Part shown: in pieces, positions 7,445 through 16,978 of the stretch
Numbering within the stretch: position 1 is the first letter of the stretch
Layout of the letters: each line of letters begins with the position of its first letter
Source of the DNA: a bacterium
GTDB taxonomy: Bacteria > Electryoneota > Electryoneia > Electryoneales > Electryoneaceae
DNA: 26,586 nt
Reading direction: 5' to 3'
Assembly (NCBI GenBank): GCA_028278125.1
Contig: JANQEY010000073.1
Span: forward strand, 1-26,586
Notes under the pieces: model-generated
What the model was told of the DNA's origin: nothing
Database searches by the model: none
The model's input: the letters and a program-made list of their open reading frames with translations, nothing else
Translations under genes and position numbers: made by a program

Positions 7445-7624
7445 CGTTTGACCGAAAAATCCATGTTAGCGTAACCAGTGTCTATAATAAAATATATGTG
7501 TCATTGAGGTTATAGCAAGTCTAATTATAGTTATTAGAAGATTAACATTTATTGTCAATTTAAAGAGCCAAGTCACTTCATTATTAATAGACATTTATTA
7601 TGTCTTTCTAGTCATTTTATAAAC

Positions 7625-7656
7625 TATAAAAGCCCCACCTGGATAGATGGGGCTTT
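7625..7656 (-). terminator. Rho-independent terminator of the six-gene surface operon
   Basis: A nine-pair stem (AAAGCCCCA with TGGGGCTTT) with a ten-base loop; on the minus strand the stem ends in TTTTATAG. It lies 26 bases after the stop of the 690-residue protein gene, the last in the row. Confidence 0.88.
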
Positions 7657-7681
7657 GTACTAACCTTCCGAAGCAAAGGTT

Positions 7682-9754
7682 TTATTTCATCAATACCATC
7701 TTACGTGACGCAATGTATGTACCTGTATCGAGGCGATAGAAGTATACACCACTTGCCAGTTCAGAGGCATCGAATGTCAGTGAGTGTGATCCTGATTCCA
7801 TGTAGCCGTTGAAGACGGTAGCTACATGCTGGCCGTTAATGTTGTAGACCTTCAGCGAGATATTCTTTGCAGATGGAATCGTGAAAGAAATGCTCGTTGA
7901 CGGGTTAAACGGGTTCGGATAATTCTGCTCGAGTGAGAAGAATGTCGGGATCTTCGCGTTTGGTTCTTCAACTTCATCGAAGTCCATTCCGACGAATGCA
8001 AATGTATTGCTCATGATGTTGGCAAATTCACCGGTCGGGTTCAGACGAAGTACCCAGTAATCCGGGTAGTCATCGGGGTAAGGCTGGAATGAATCCTGCC
8101 AGCAGTTGCTGAAGATGTCAAATGCAAAGTGGACTGATTTCTGATCACCAAGATCCTGGGAAAGCGCCATAACGTTACCGAGTTCTGCACCTTCAAATGC
8201 TGCTTCCGCATTAGCATTCGGTACGACAAAGTCAGCCCAGTCGCCACCGAATTCGACAAATGTTTCATAAGGAGCATCTACCCAGTTGGCAGAAATCATA
8301 TTTCCGTCATAACCGTAGAATGAAGCATCTGTCGGGATAGGATCGTTTGTACCTGATTCAATACCGAAGAAGTCATATGCTGCATCACCGGCGGCAAATG
8401 TTGGTAATTCCTCTTCATCATTTCCGAAGAAGTAATCCATATCATTGAAGATGAAGCTCTTGCCGGCGTTCCAGGCATTTTCCCAGACGCTGCCTGCCCA
8501 TGTACGTGTCGGCATGACCGAAACTCCCCAGCCGCCAATAACAATAACTTCCCAGTTACCACCATCGACGGTGTACATGTCGATACCCTTATTGGTTTCG
8601 ACATCCCACCATTCATAGGTGATATCTGTATAAGCATCTAGGTAAGTTAACATCACATCTATACGGTCGCCCATACCATCTGTGACGAGAAGGATATCCG
8701 CATCAGCATTGGCGATTTCGACGACTGAGAAATTCAGCTGGCCATCTTCATTTGAGTTGGCAGCACCTTCTTCATCTTCAGTCTCAATCCAATAGGAGAA
8801 CATGTCACCCGCTGCTACCGGATCGAAATCGGTCAGGCTGAAGGTGGCTTCAAACTTACCATCCTGGTCATCATCTGTCATCATATAAGAAGTAGGATCG
8901 CCAAGATTATGGCTGACCATCAGTTCAACAGTGAAGTTTTCATCATCATCTGAAATATTGCTGGTTACTGTACACATTTTCTCAGCGTTTACAGTATTCG
9001 GCAATTGTTCCATTGTAGCGATGATGGGCGGGGGATTTTCTGTGTACTGGACAAATGCACGCATCATCATGTCGACAACCGTACCACCTTCGATGTCACT
9101 GGAATATGAGCCCCAGACAGTATCATATCCATCTTCCATCCATGGACCACAGAACCAGGTGTAGGTGAATCGACGGGTTGTTACATCATCGGCGAGTGGC
9201 TGCGGGAAACCATCATCCTGGGTTTTGACAAATCCCATAATGAACATAGAGTCACCCCATGCGATCGCTCCGCCGAATTCCTCCGGGAAATCTTCCCAGG
9301 TGAACATCTCTACCCAATCCTGTTCACCCTCTGTTGAGTTTGCGTAGGGACCAAAGATCACATCACCGAAAGGTGATGTTTCACATGTACCACGATTTGG
9401 TGCACGTCCGTTCGCGCTTGCAGCCTCGTTAAAGTCCCAAAGGAAGGCCTGGTAGTTACCACCTGTATAGAATTGCATCTGGCCAACGTAAATCGAACAG
9501 GCAGCTAACGGTTGGAAGGCCACAGCCATTGTGTCTCCAATGCTACCGGATGAGAGATAATACTCTGAGTTATCATCCGAATAGCGGAAGACAGTGAACA
9601 GATCTAGTGCCCACTCATCCAATTCGTTGTCAGCAACCGGCCCTTTACTCAAAGCTTTTTGGATGGGTACAGGTTGGAGTTCTACGAGCTCACCCATGGC
9701 AACACTGAATACCATCACAAGAGCAATGAATACAACTAGAGTCTTACGACACAT
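7682..9754 (-). CDS. Secreted multidomain protein with type IX-like C-terminal sorting domain (690 aa)
   Basis: Signal peptide at residues 1-21 (ends SVAMG). Residues ~25-235 are an unrecognised beta-rich region; ~245-335 look like an Ig-like domain (PPPIIATMEQLPNTVNAEKM onward). Residues ~346-560 alternate hydrophobic strands and helices (ADILLVTDGMGDR, WEVIVIGGWGVS, SFIFNDMDYFFG) and suggest a flavodoxin/GATase-like Rossmann domain; this is pattern-based, and I see no catalytic triad. Residues 608-690 are the sorting tail: QNYPNPFNPSTSISFTIP, then LKVYNINGQHV, then ASGVYFYRLDTG and a final KMVLMK. Proteins with this tail are secreted and attached at the surface in FCB bacteria. GGAGG lies five bases before the ATG. 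Last gene of the operon, 99 bases after the TPR lipoprotein gene. Confidence 0.82.
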   Translation of the reverse strand: MCRKTLVVFIALVMVFSVAMGELVELQPVPIQKALSKGPVADNELDEWALDLFTVFRYSDDNSEYYLSSGSIGDTMAVAFQPLAACSIYVGQMQFYTGGNYQAFLWDFNEAASANGRAPNRGTCETSPFGDVIFGPYANSTEGEQDWVEMFTWEDFPEEFGGAIAWGDSMFIMGFVKTQDDGFPQPLADDVTTRRFTYTWFCGPWMEDGYDTVWGSYSSDIEGGTVVDMMMRAFVQYTENPPPIIATMEQLPNTVNAEKMCTVTSNISDDDENFTVELMVSHNLGDPTSYMMTDDDQDGKFEATFSLTDFDPVAAGDMFSYWIETEDEEGAANSNEDGQLNFSVVEIANADADILLVTDGMGDRIDVMLTYLDAYTDITYEWWDVETNKGIDMYTVDGGNWEVIVIGGWGVSVMPTRTWAGSVWENAWNAGKSFIFNDMDYFFGNDEEELPTFAAGDAAYDFFGIESGTNDPIPTDASFYGYDGNMISANWVDAPYETFVEFGGDWADFVVPNANAEAAFEGAELGNVMALSQDLGDQKSVHFAFDIFSNCWQDSFQPYPDDYPDYWVLRLNPTGEFANIMSNTFAFVGMDFDEVEEPNAKIPTFFSLEQNYPNPFNPSTSISFTIPSAKNISLKVYNINGQHVATVFNGYMESGSHSLTFDASELASGVYFYRLDTGTYIASRKMVLMK

Positions 9755-9853
9755 TTTTCCTCCAAAGTTGGTTCACTTTTGTTAAAGCGTTTTGAGTACT
9801 GCTAACATTCTTACTTTGTTTTTTCCTAACCACCCTTTCTGTTTGTTAACTAT

Positions 9854-11197
9854 TTATAATCTTAGTTCGTCTATTTTTCCCCTCATTTCTGTTTCAAACA
9901 TACCGAAATTAAGAGCATAATAATATGTGATCGTGTACCAGCTTCCAGGTTGTGCTATTGGATTTGACCGGAAACTTACATATTTACCCTCAGAGATATA
10001 GCTGACTATTTCCTGCGCAAATCCCTGCTCTGTCTCCCGGCAGGAAATTTTATCCACAGTCATCGAGGTCCCTTCAACAGCCTCAAGTGTAAGCCTGGTT
10101 TCTCCCGTGGTCAGAAAATCGAAGGAATACAAACCGTTAAAATCAATTGAACCCAGGAGTGTTTCTCCATAATAGACTTTAAGCATTCCTCCACCGAAGA
10201 GCGAAACGTCAACATCTACAAGCACCTGAGTATTGGTTGGAATATTATCCTGGGAGAGGCTCAATATCGCACCTGATCCTTCCGCATTGTGGATATGGCA
10301 GGCGCCTAAACCTGTACCTCCGTATGTCTCACCAGAACCTACTTCTTCCACTATACGGGTTGTATCATCAGTAGTATAATTTACTACTGTCCAGTCATCC
10401 GGCATGCCATCCGTCCAGAAAGTAAACACCGGGTTCATCAGGCTTTCTTCAAGCAGGTTAAGATCATAGATCACGCTGGGGTAAATCAGGTTTTCAAGAC
10501 TCAACTCCAACATGGAAATCCCTTCAGTCCAGGTGTCTTGCTGCTGAATAACCATGATATTTTCCGTTGTGTCTCTAACTTGAGCAGATTGAGCAATAAA
10601 ATTGCCGGTTATTTCATCGAGCAGGAACATACAATCCGCGAAGTAATTACCGCCAAAATATGCTTCGGCTTTAATCAATGTTACCTGCGTATCGTCAAAT
10701 CCTTCTATCCAACGATGCTCGAAATTTTCGTCCATCTCGAGAACGGTATTGGCATTCTCGATGGCATTGGTATATTCCCTGTCCGCCAGGTAAGCAGATG
10801 CCATCCCTGCGTAAGATTCAGCTCTTAGCTTGTTTGCATCTTCTTCAGAGATTTCACCCGTTTCGATCAACACCGGGCATAACCCGATTACGTTATCGAA
10901 ATTCTGCAATGATCTGGTCAGTTCGTTCAGCTGGGCAAATGCATATCCCATTCCCAGGTATGCTTCGAGGTTTTGCGCCTCTGCGTTAGCTGCGTTATTA
11001 AAACAGGTAACAGCTTCCTGGAAAGATCCTTGGACATACATCGCCCATCCGTCTTCCACCAATCCCTCTACAGTCGTTGCCGGACCGGTCGGAATGTCTT
11101 CGCTTTCCTTCTCACAACCGGGGAATCCGATGAACGCAAAGATCAGGGCAGCCGTCAGAACCGAAATGCTCAACTGCTTTCTAAAACTACTCTGCAT
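9854..11197 (-). CDS. TPR-containing outer lipoprotein with beta-rich C-terminal domain
   Basis: A 447-residue lipoprotein: hydrophobic signal and lipobox F-P-G-Cys28, followed by acidic residues. Residues ~45-190 carry about three tetratricopeptide-like repeats (VEDGWAMYVQGSFQEAVTCF, then AYLGMGYAFAQLNEL, then SYAGMASAYLADREY). Residues ~250-400 are beta-rich (GGGMLKVYYGETLLGSIDF) and could be a jelly-roll, carbohydrate-binding-like domain, but no specific family is recognised. TPR lipoproteins beside a TonB receptor recall SusD/RagB, which also have a TPR core; SusD sequence motifs are absent, so this is a functional analogy only. GGAGG lies six bases before the ATG. It begins 19 bases after the 1564-residue gene, clearly in one operon. 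Confidence 0.83.
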   Translation of the reverse strand: MQSSFRKQLSISVLTAALIFAFIGFPGCEKESEDIPTGPATTVEGLVEDGWAMYVQGSFQEAVTCFNNAANAEAQNLEAYLGMGYAFAQLNELTRSLQNFDNVIGLCPVLIETGEISEEDANKLRAESYAGMASAYLADREYTNAIENANTVLEMDENFEHRWIEGFDDTQVTLIKAEAYFGGNYFADCMFLLDEITGNFIAQSAQVRDTTENIMVIQQQDTWTEGISMLELSLENLIYPSVIYDLNLLEESLMNPVFTFWTDGMPDDWTVVNYTTDDTTRIVEEVGSGETYGGTGLGACHIHNAEGSGAILSLSQDNIPTNTQVLVDVDVSLFGGGMLKVYYGETLLGSIDFNGLYSFDFLTTGETRLTLEAVEGTSMTVDKISCRETEQGFAQEIVSYISEGKYVSFRSNPIAQPGSWYTITYYYALNFGMFETEMRGKIDELRL

Positions 11198-11216
11198 TTT
11201 TAACTCCTCCAGTCCG

Positions 11217-14200
11217 TTACTTTACAAATACCATTTTTTTGCAATCTGTAAAGGAATCCGTTTTCAGCCGGACGAAATAAATTCCGGATGCCAGTGGAAT
11301 TCCCCTGTCACTCATACCATTCCAGACAACTTTATGGGTTCCGTAACGCAGGTTCTGGTCTACAAGTTTTGCAACCTGGCGTCCGAGAACGTCATATACC
11401 GCAAGCACCACATGTCCCGTGCTCGGTAACTGGAAACCGATTGTAGTAGTCGGGTTAAATGGATTGGGATAATTCTGGTTCAAAGCATACGTAGATGGAA
11501 TTACCAGGTCAGACGGAATATCACCCAGATCACCAGCCATAACACGGTACGATCCAAATTTTGATATCCTGGTTGTGACCAGGGAACCATCACCGATTAT
11601 TTCACCACCGACATAATTCCACTGATTATCTCGGTAGTAACAAATTCCCACATCTTCGTCGCCAGCCTGATAAGGATCAAAACGGATCGTCAGAGACGCC
11701 GGATCATCAAGCTCCATCGATGATGGCGAAATTGTATAAATATCGCTGAGTGGAATTTGTCCAGCGCTGCTTGTATAACTTGCTTGTTTTGACAGGCCTG
11801 TTAAATCAGTCTCGTCGGGAATTCCCTGGACACTGATCCAGGTATTACCCGGCAGGGAATTTCTGCCTGTTACAAGTTTCAAGTCGTCACCGACAACAAT
11901 TTCACCGGGCTGACCACCCCTGATCATGTCAACACCTATCATGATCGGTTCTGAATCAACAGCTAGACCGTTCGAATAGTAACCATTCAGGTGCCAGTAG
12001 TATGTCCCGGGCTCACTCATCCAGCCACCGGTCAGATAGGCTGTAAACGATCCCATATCATTCTCAACCTTGGTAATCGTGTACAACTCCGGCAGGTTTA
12101 TAACAGTTATGGTATCTGTGCCTGCCTCATCACTGGTAGCATGGATCATCGGCGCTTCCTGCGCGAGGTTGTTATATATCGGCAATTCACTTATGACATA
12201 TAAATCAACTTTGCGTGTAAGTGTCGGATTCTGTGCTACGAATAATTGAGTATAGTCTGCTGTTCCGGCTTCGTTGGTAATATTGAAAGTCCCTTCGCCG
12301 GCAGCGATAAGAATCCACATGGGGAATTCGCCGTCACCAGGTCCCATAATCCAGTCACCCCCGGGCGACATCGGAACTGTTCCCGTTTTCAGATTATCAT
12401 CCCAGTTTTCACCTGCAAAATCCTGAACGTGATAAGTACCACCCAGGTTTGGATCCAGGTTATTAGCCGTGACATTGAGTTTTCTAAACAGGGTTTCTTC
12501 CGAACCTGTACCGGCGAAAATCGAAAGGTTGTCGTTTTGAGAATCGAGAAGGGGGTTCAGATCATAAATACCATAGGATGTGTAGAAGTAATCAAATCCC
12601 CATATCGGTGAAGTTTTCTGGTATGGTGGACGATCTTTTTCAGGGCGTTCTTTCCATTTTAGCTGAGCACCGCGTACACTGGCCCTGGTATGAATATTTT
12701 CAAAATTGAATACGCCATGGTCGTTTATTTCTGAATATGTCGTATCCAGAAGGTTTGCGGTAGCGAAGTCAAGGTAGATCTCTTGCAATGATTTTCCCTT
12801 GAACCATTCGTCAATCGTATCCTGTCTATCCTCGATCACTGTCTCTATCGCTGCAGTACCAATCATTGGTGATTCAGCCAATGCAGTAATTAAATCATCA
12901 CCACCATACTTTTCCCACAGGTAGAGATAGAACATGAACTGGTGGATATAGTCAACCCTCGTGTTATAATCGGAACCAATTGCTGTGAGAATATTTTTAC
13001 CCGCTAATCCCGAAGGTGCTGATTCACCGTAAAATTCCGGCAGATCAGACAAGAGGAATTCCGAGAGGTATGCCATACCCTTCCTGGTCCACGTCTCGTC
13101 ATAAGTATCAATCTTGTAGGTTACATATTCAGTAAAGAGGTTGGCGATTGCCGGGATTCCACGCCTGGTAAGATCCAGGTCGCCGTCATCCCATTCGTAA
13201 TCGTTGTCATCCCAGGAGTAAACATGCTCTCCCTGGTCATTGTAACTCTGTGGATAGGTATCCAGGATAATCAACTCGGCATCGTTTGAAAGGGGATCTT
13301 CGCTTCCAGGCAGATCATCTATACGGAAATATCCATGTTTCCAGTAACCTGCTTTTGAATCGTTTCTTCCCGCTTCTCCGTAATCATCATAAACATCAGC
13401 AAAGAGAATATCGATCCTCTCCGGAATCTTGTAGGATTGTGATCCTGCAAATATCTCGACAACCTTTTCGTAGGCACCGGCTTCAGGATATTTCGGTGTG
13501 TGGTGTTCAAAATAGTTAACGGCGGAATCGACTTCCGACATTCTCATCGGAATAACACCTGAAGGGAATGGAACAACCTCTTCCGTGTCTTCATCATAAT
13601 GATAGACACCGTTCAGCCAATGCATTTCAACCCACTGGTCGTTTGCAACATACCAATTGGCATGATCAGAAATTTTTCTGATAGAAGCATGAACCTTTCT
13701 TGGAACCGAGGGGAATACCTGGTAAGCATGCAGGTAATAATCTCTTCCGTATCCAATCAACACTTCGGCCTGGTTAGCCCCTGCTGTCAACATAGTCATG
13801 TCGACAAAATCCATATTGGCTTCTGAATCTACACCATCACCTGTGACCAGGAAGCCAGCTTCGACACTGACAACCACAGAATCCTTAACATCATCATCAA
13901 CGGCATCCAGGTAAGCTATATCTTCATCTGTCAGCTGGAAAATCAACCTGTCTGTATCGCCCCAAACTTCGTCATCCGATCCATCCGAATACGATAATTG
14001 TTCAGACAGGGCACGTCCGGCAAAGGTAAGTTTCGTCAGGTCAACTGCTGATGCAGGCAACGGAGGTTGAGTTTCCAGGATTAACCTGTCATCTCTGAAG
14101 TCGTAAAAAATATATTTTGGTAGTGGCGGATTGGGATCTTCCCGGTACTCAACCGGAATTCCGACCTCCAGGCGGTTACCGTTCATTTTATTCTGTTGGA

Positions 14201-15911
14201 ATACGCTGAACGGATCTACAACGATCGTAGCTTCCGCCTTGTTGGTGTGGAATTCGATTGCTTTCTGATCGTACCCGTTTACAGCGATACTTAGAGCTTT
14301 GTTTGCTGATGTACGTTCAGCTACCCCACCGGTCAGGTAAATAACCTCGTCCCCGACATCAAACCCAAACCCGGTAAGATCCCATTCCATATCCAGACGA
14401 ACATCAAATTTTACATAAAGCTCATTTGTGAATGCGTCATAGTAAGCTTCTTCTACAGCAGGAGCCTTATTGGAATTTGTTTCCTCAACAAACTCAAGTG
14501 GGATTCTCGAAGGGGCGTTCCCGTTTCCACCGATCAGTGTAACATCATCCCTAATACTGATGATGGCATTCTCGTTGACAGACACTTCAAAATCGGCATC
14601 CGGATAGGCAAAATAGAAATCTTCCACTAGCCTTGTATCAGGTACGGTGAGAACAATCCGGCAGCCAATTCCCCCGTTAATAATCCCCGGTGCACCACCA
14701 CTGACGAACATCTCAATAGATTCATCACCAGAATTGCCATGTATCCAGAATTTCGGCATCACGATATATCGTGAGATATCCGGATCGAGTTCATGGCTGA
14801 ACCAGACCATTAACTGGTTCTGACCAAGATCATACTTGGCGCTGTCTGCGTAAGGCGGATCAGGATCGTAGATAGCTTCAACTGACATAGCTGCAGGAAC
14901 TACGGGATTATAATTAACATCCACAAACGCGTATTCCTCGAAGCTGACATTCAGAGTAGCCAGGTTTAGTTGTTCCAGGTTTGCACGGTTTACCCTGGAT
15001 AATTCAAGGGATAACGCCGTTGAATCCATGTTGCTTAAATCAATGGCGCTAGGAAATCTGAAGATATTTTCCTCGGCATCAGTCAGGGTAATCTTGGTCA
15101 GGCTGACATTCTGTTCCATATCGAGAATGCCGTTTTCATTGCGGTCTTCTGTCAGGTCGGTCGCAAGGAAATTTAGCGTCCTATCACCAGGTCCCGGCCA
15201 GCCGGGATTATCCGGGTGAAAACCCGCAATATCCTCTGGTAACTGATCATATTGAACAGGTGCGTCAAATTCGAAACGCAGGATATTTTTTCTGGCATCA
15301 TATGTTGCACCTGTCATGTTGACTAAATCTTCGACTGGTGTATCAAGGTAGCTGACAGCTACCCAGGCGGCTGCATTCAAATGTGAATCAGTACCACGGA
15401 TTGTACCTCCAGGAATCCAGAGTTTCAGGTTATCCTGATCCATACCTTCGATGGAAACAGCATCATCATAATCAGTTCCCCAGCATCTGGCTGTTATGAC
15501 TGTTCCTTCATCATTTGTATAGTCATACTCCTCGACAACCGCACCAAACCTGAGGATTATCTTTACGATGTTTGAAGAGGTAACAAAATCTTCGTTTTCG
15601 TCAGTTTCGACAACGAGAGTCCCACCCCTGATAGAATAATCAGGATTAAACCCACCGTTGTCATCATCTATCATTAATCCCGCGTAGATAACATTTTCAT
15701 CACTGAATATCGTAGTATCGGGATCATGATCACCATCAGTATCCATGTTGTAAACTGTGCCCACAACTACTGGCTCATTAAAAAAGATCCAGAGCTCGTT
15801 GGTCAGCTCATTGTATTGGGCACTATCTGCAACGGGTTGAGCGTATCCGGCCGACAATAGTGTTAAAACTGTAAGCACGGTAAGTACGCTGATTACCCGA
15901 TTTCTCGTCAT
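11217..15911 (-). CDS. Giant surface repeat protein with degenerate metallopeptidase-like domain and type IX-like sorting tail (1564 aa)
   Basis: The ATG at 15911 is chosen because a cleavable signal peptide (MTRNRVISVLTVLTVLTLLS, cut near AGYA24) starts there and AAGGAGGAG lies just upstream; the frame runs on to 16031 but would overlap the PorV gene. Residues ~28-730 hold at least five copies of a beta unit beginning A-x-Y-D-x-x-x-N-x-L-x-V-x-F (near 28, 200, 352, 484, 594). Residues ~737-1047 align by eye with the immune-inhibitor-A/M6-like peptidase domains of FCB bacteria (IPERIDILFADVYDDYG, then LIILDTYP, then FMFYLYLWEKYGGD), but the expected H-E-F-Q-H is N924-L-F-T-E and the downstream N-E-G is R943-K-G. 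It is therefore probably non-catalytic. The tail (~1475-1564) has NQNYPNPFNPTTTIGFQLP, VYDVLGRQVAKL and ASGIYFVRL, ending KKMVFVK. Confidence 0.85.
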   Translation of the reverse strand: MTRNRVISVLTVLTVLTLLSAGYAQPVADSAQYNELTNELWIFFNEPVVVGTVYNMDTDGDHDPDTTIFSDENVIYAGLMIDDDNGGFNPDYSIRGGTLVVETDENEDFVTSSNIVKIILRFGAVVEEYDYTNDEGTVITARCWGTDYDDAVSIEGMDQDNLKLWIPGGTIRGTDSHLNAAAWVAVSYLDTPVEDLVNMTGATYDARKNILRFEFDAPVQYDQLPEDIAGFHPDNPGWPGPGDRTLNFLATDLTEDRNENGILDMEQNVSLTKITLTDAEENIFRFPSAIDLSNMDSTALSLELSRVNRANLEQLNLATLNVSFEEYAFVDVNYNPVVPAAMSVEAIYDPDPPYADSAKYDLGQNQLMVWFSHELDPDISRYIVMPKFWIHGNSGDESIEMFVSGGAPGIINGGIGCRIVLTVPDTRLVEDFYFAYPDADFEVSVNENAIISIRDDVTLIGGNGNAPSRIPLEFVEETNSNKAPAVEEAYYDAFTNELYVKFDVRLDMEWDLTGFGFDVGDEVIYLTGGVAERTSANKALSIAVNGYDQKAIEFHTNKAEATIVVDPFSVFQQNKMNGNRLEVGIPVEYREDPNPPLPKYIFYDFRDDRLILETQPPLPASAVDLTKLTFAGRALSEQLSYSDGSDDEVWGDTDRLIFQLTDEDIAYLDAVDDDVKDSVVVSVEAGFLVTGDGVDSEANMDFVDMTMLTAGANQAEVLIGYGRDYYLHAYQVFPSVPRKVHASIRKISDHANWYVANDQWVEMHWLNGVYHYDEDTEEVVPFPSGVIPMRMSEVDSAVNYFEHHTPKYPEAGAYEKVVEIFAGSQSYKIPERIDILFADVYDDYGEAGRNDSKAGYWKHGYFRIDDLPGSEDPLSNDAELIILDTYPQSYNDQGEHVYSWDDNDYEWDDGDLDLTRRGIPAIANLFTEYVTYKIDTYDETWTRKGMAYLSEFLLSDLPEFYGESAPSGLAGKNILTAIGSDYNTRVDYIHQFMFYLYLWEKYGGDDLITALAESPMIGTAAIETVIEDRQDTIDEWFKGKSLQEIYLDFATANLLDTTYSEINDHGVFNFENIHTRASVRGAQLKWKERPEKDRPPYQKTSPIWGFDYFYTSYGIYDLNPLLDSQNDNLSIFAGTGSEETLFRKLNVTANNLDPNLGGTYHVQDFAGENWDDNLKTGTVPMSPGGDWIMGPGDGEFPMWILIAAGEGTFNITNEAGTADYTQLFVAQNPTLTRKVDLYVISELPIYNNLAQEAPMIHATSDEAGTDTITVINLPELYTITKVENDMGSFTAYLTGGWMSEPGTYYWHLNGYYSNGLAVDSEPIMIGVDMIRGGQPGEIVVGDDLKLVTGRNSLPGNTWISVQGIPDETDLTGLSKQASYTSSAGQIPLSDIYTISPSSMELDDPASLTIRFDPYQAGDEDVGICYYRDNQWNYVGGEIIGDGSLVTTRISKFGSYRVMAGDLGDIPSDLVIPSTYALNQNYPNPFNPTTTIGFQLPSTGHVVLAVYDVLGRQVAKLVDQNLRYGTHKVVWNGMSDRGIPLASGIYFVRLKTDSFTDCKKMVFVK

Positions 15912-15975
15912 GTTGATCTCCTCCTTTTTCAAGGCGAATAGCTTTTTGAACCTGTTTATGTTTCTTCGGTCCATA

Positions 15976-16956
15976 TCAGAAGCTGAAATTGACGTTAAAC
16001 CGATGTACTTCATCGAGAATGCCATAATCACTGAAGGCGTAATCGATGCCGAATCCCTTCCATTTTGCCCCTAAACCTGATGAAAGACCCAGGGTGTCAT
16101 GACGGAAAGTATATCCACCCCTGAGGAAGAACATATTCTGGAAACCGTATTCACCACCGAGATTATATCTCTCCAGGTTATCGTTGGGATGTTCAAGTTC
16201 TCCGACCAGTGTAAAGCGGTGAGTTTCTGTCAAAACCGGGTCAATAGCAAGACCAAGTTTGAAGGTCATCGGGTAATGGTACTCGAGGAATTCAGTCGGT
16301 TCCTCTTGTTGCGTACCATTGTCAAAATCGTAGTAATTACCGTCAAGTTGAATTTCCGGTCCGAAATTGCGAATTGCCATGCTCAGGCGTACTGTCTTCC
16401 AGCGGGTATCGTACATAGTTCCCACGTCGACGCTGTAAGCACCGGCAACTTCACCATCCAGGTCTTCCCGGATATATTTAATATTCGCACCGAGCGTAAA
16501 TTTGTTTGTCAATTGAGTCGCTGCTGAAACACCAATCATCATGTCAGTAACGTTGAAGTATGATCCGGTCCCCTGGGGTTGCTCAACAGTTGTCACTTCA
16601 ATGTCACCCGAGTTCAGACTGGTGACAAACACACCCAGTGCAAGTGATGGCTGTAGTTTGTGTGATATCATTATCGCGTCGTAGCTGATATCTGCCAGCC
16701 AGTTAATCCGTTCCAGTGAAACGGTAGTTTTTTCAATCTTCATCAGTCCGGCAGGATTCCAGAACATTGCAGTTCCGTCATCACTCAGGGAAGAGAACGC
16801 ATGTCCCATTGCAGCTCCTCTTGCACCTACCGGGATTTTCAGGAATTGAGTGCCAACGGTTCCAACCTTGGCAAATTCCCCAGCACTGACATTGCCGCCT
16901 ATCAGGAACACGGCGATCAGCGCTATGACAAATAAAAATCTTATTGTTCTACGCAT
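15976..16956 (-). CDS. PorV/PorQ-family outer-membrane beta-barrel protein
   Basis: A 326-residue protein with a signal peptide (cut near NVSA25) and the family's N-terminal signature: GTQFLKIPVGARGAAMGHAF, then DGTAMFWNPAGL. The rest alternates amphipathic strands (LGANIKYIRE, FFLRGGYTFRHDTLGL) and ends in aromatic NVNFSF, as expected for an outer-membrane barrel of the FadL-like PorV/UPF0164 group. In Bacteroidota, PorV shuttles type IX substrates from the translocon to the cell-surface attachment complex. Its position between three genes with sorting tails makes a delivery or anchoring role likely (inference). GGGAG precedes the ATG by about nine bases. It starts 22 bases after the 806-residue protein gene and is followed by a 64-base gap. 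Confidence 0.92.
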   Translation of the reverse strand: MRRTIRFLFVIALIAVFLIGGNVSAGEFAKVGTVGTQFLKIPVGARGAAMGHAFSSLSDDGTAMFWNPAGLMKIEKTTVSLERINWLADISYDAIMISHKLQPSLALGVFVTSLNSGDIEVTTVEQPQGTGSYFNVTDMMIGVSAATQLTNKFTLGANIKYIREDLDGEVAGAYSVDVGTMYDTRWKTVRLSMAIRNFGPEIQLDGNYYDFDNGTQQEEPTEFLEYHYPMTFKLGLAIDPVLTETHRFTLVGELEHPNDNLERYNLGGEYGFQNMFFLRGGYTFRHDTLGLSSGLGAKWKGFGIDYAFSDYGILDEVHRFNVNFSF

Positions 16957-16978
16957 TGTCGTTTCTCCCTTTTGGCGG

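Noticed and set aside
10830..11429. A 199-residue plus-strand open frame
   Set aside because: It is antisense to the TPR lipoprotein and the giant repeat protein, both of which have signals, domains and Shine-Dalgarno sequences.
15912..16031. Longer N-terminus for the 1564-residue protein
   Set aside because: The extra 40 residues overlap the PorV gene, carry no signal peptide, and a strong Shine-Dalgarno and signal peptide sit at 15911.
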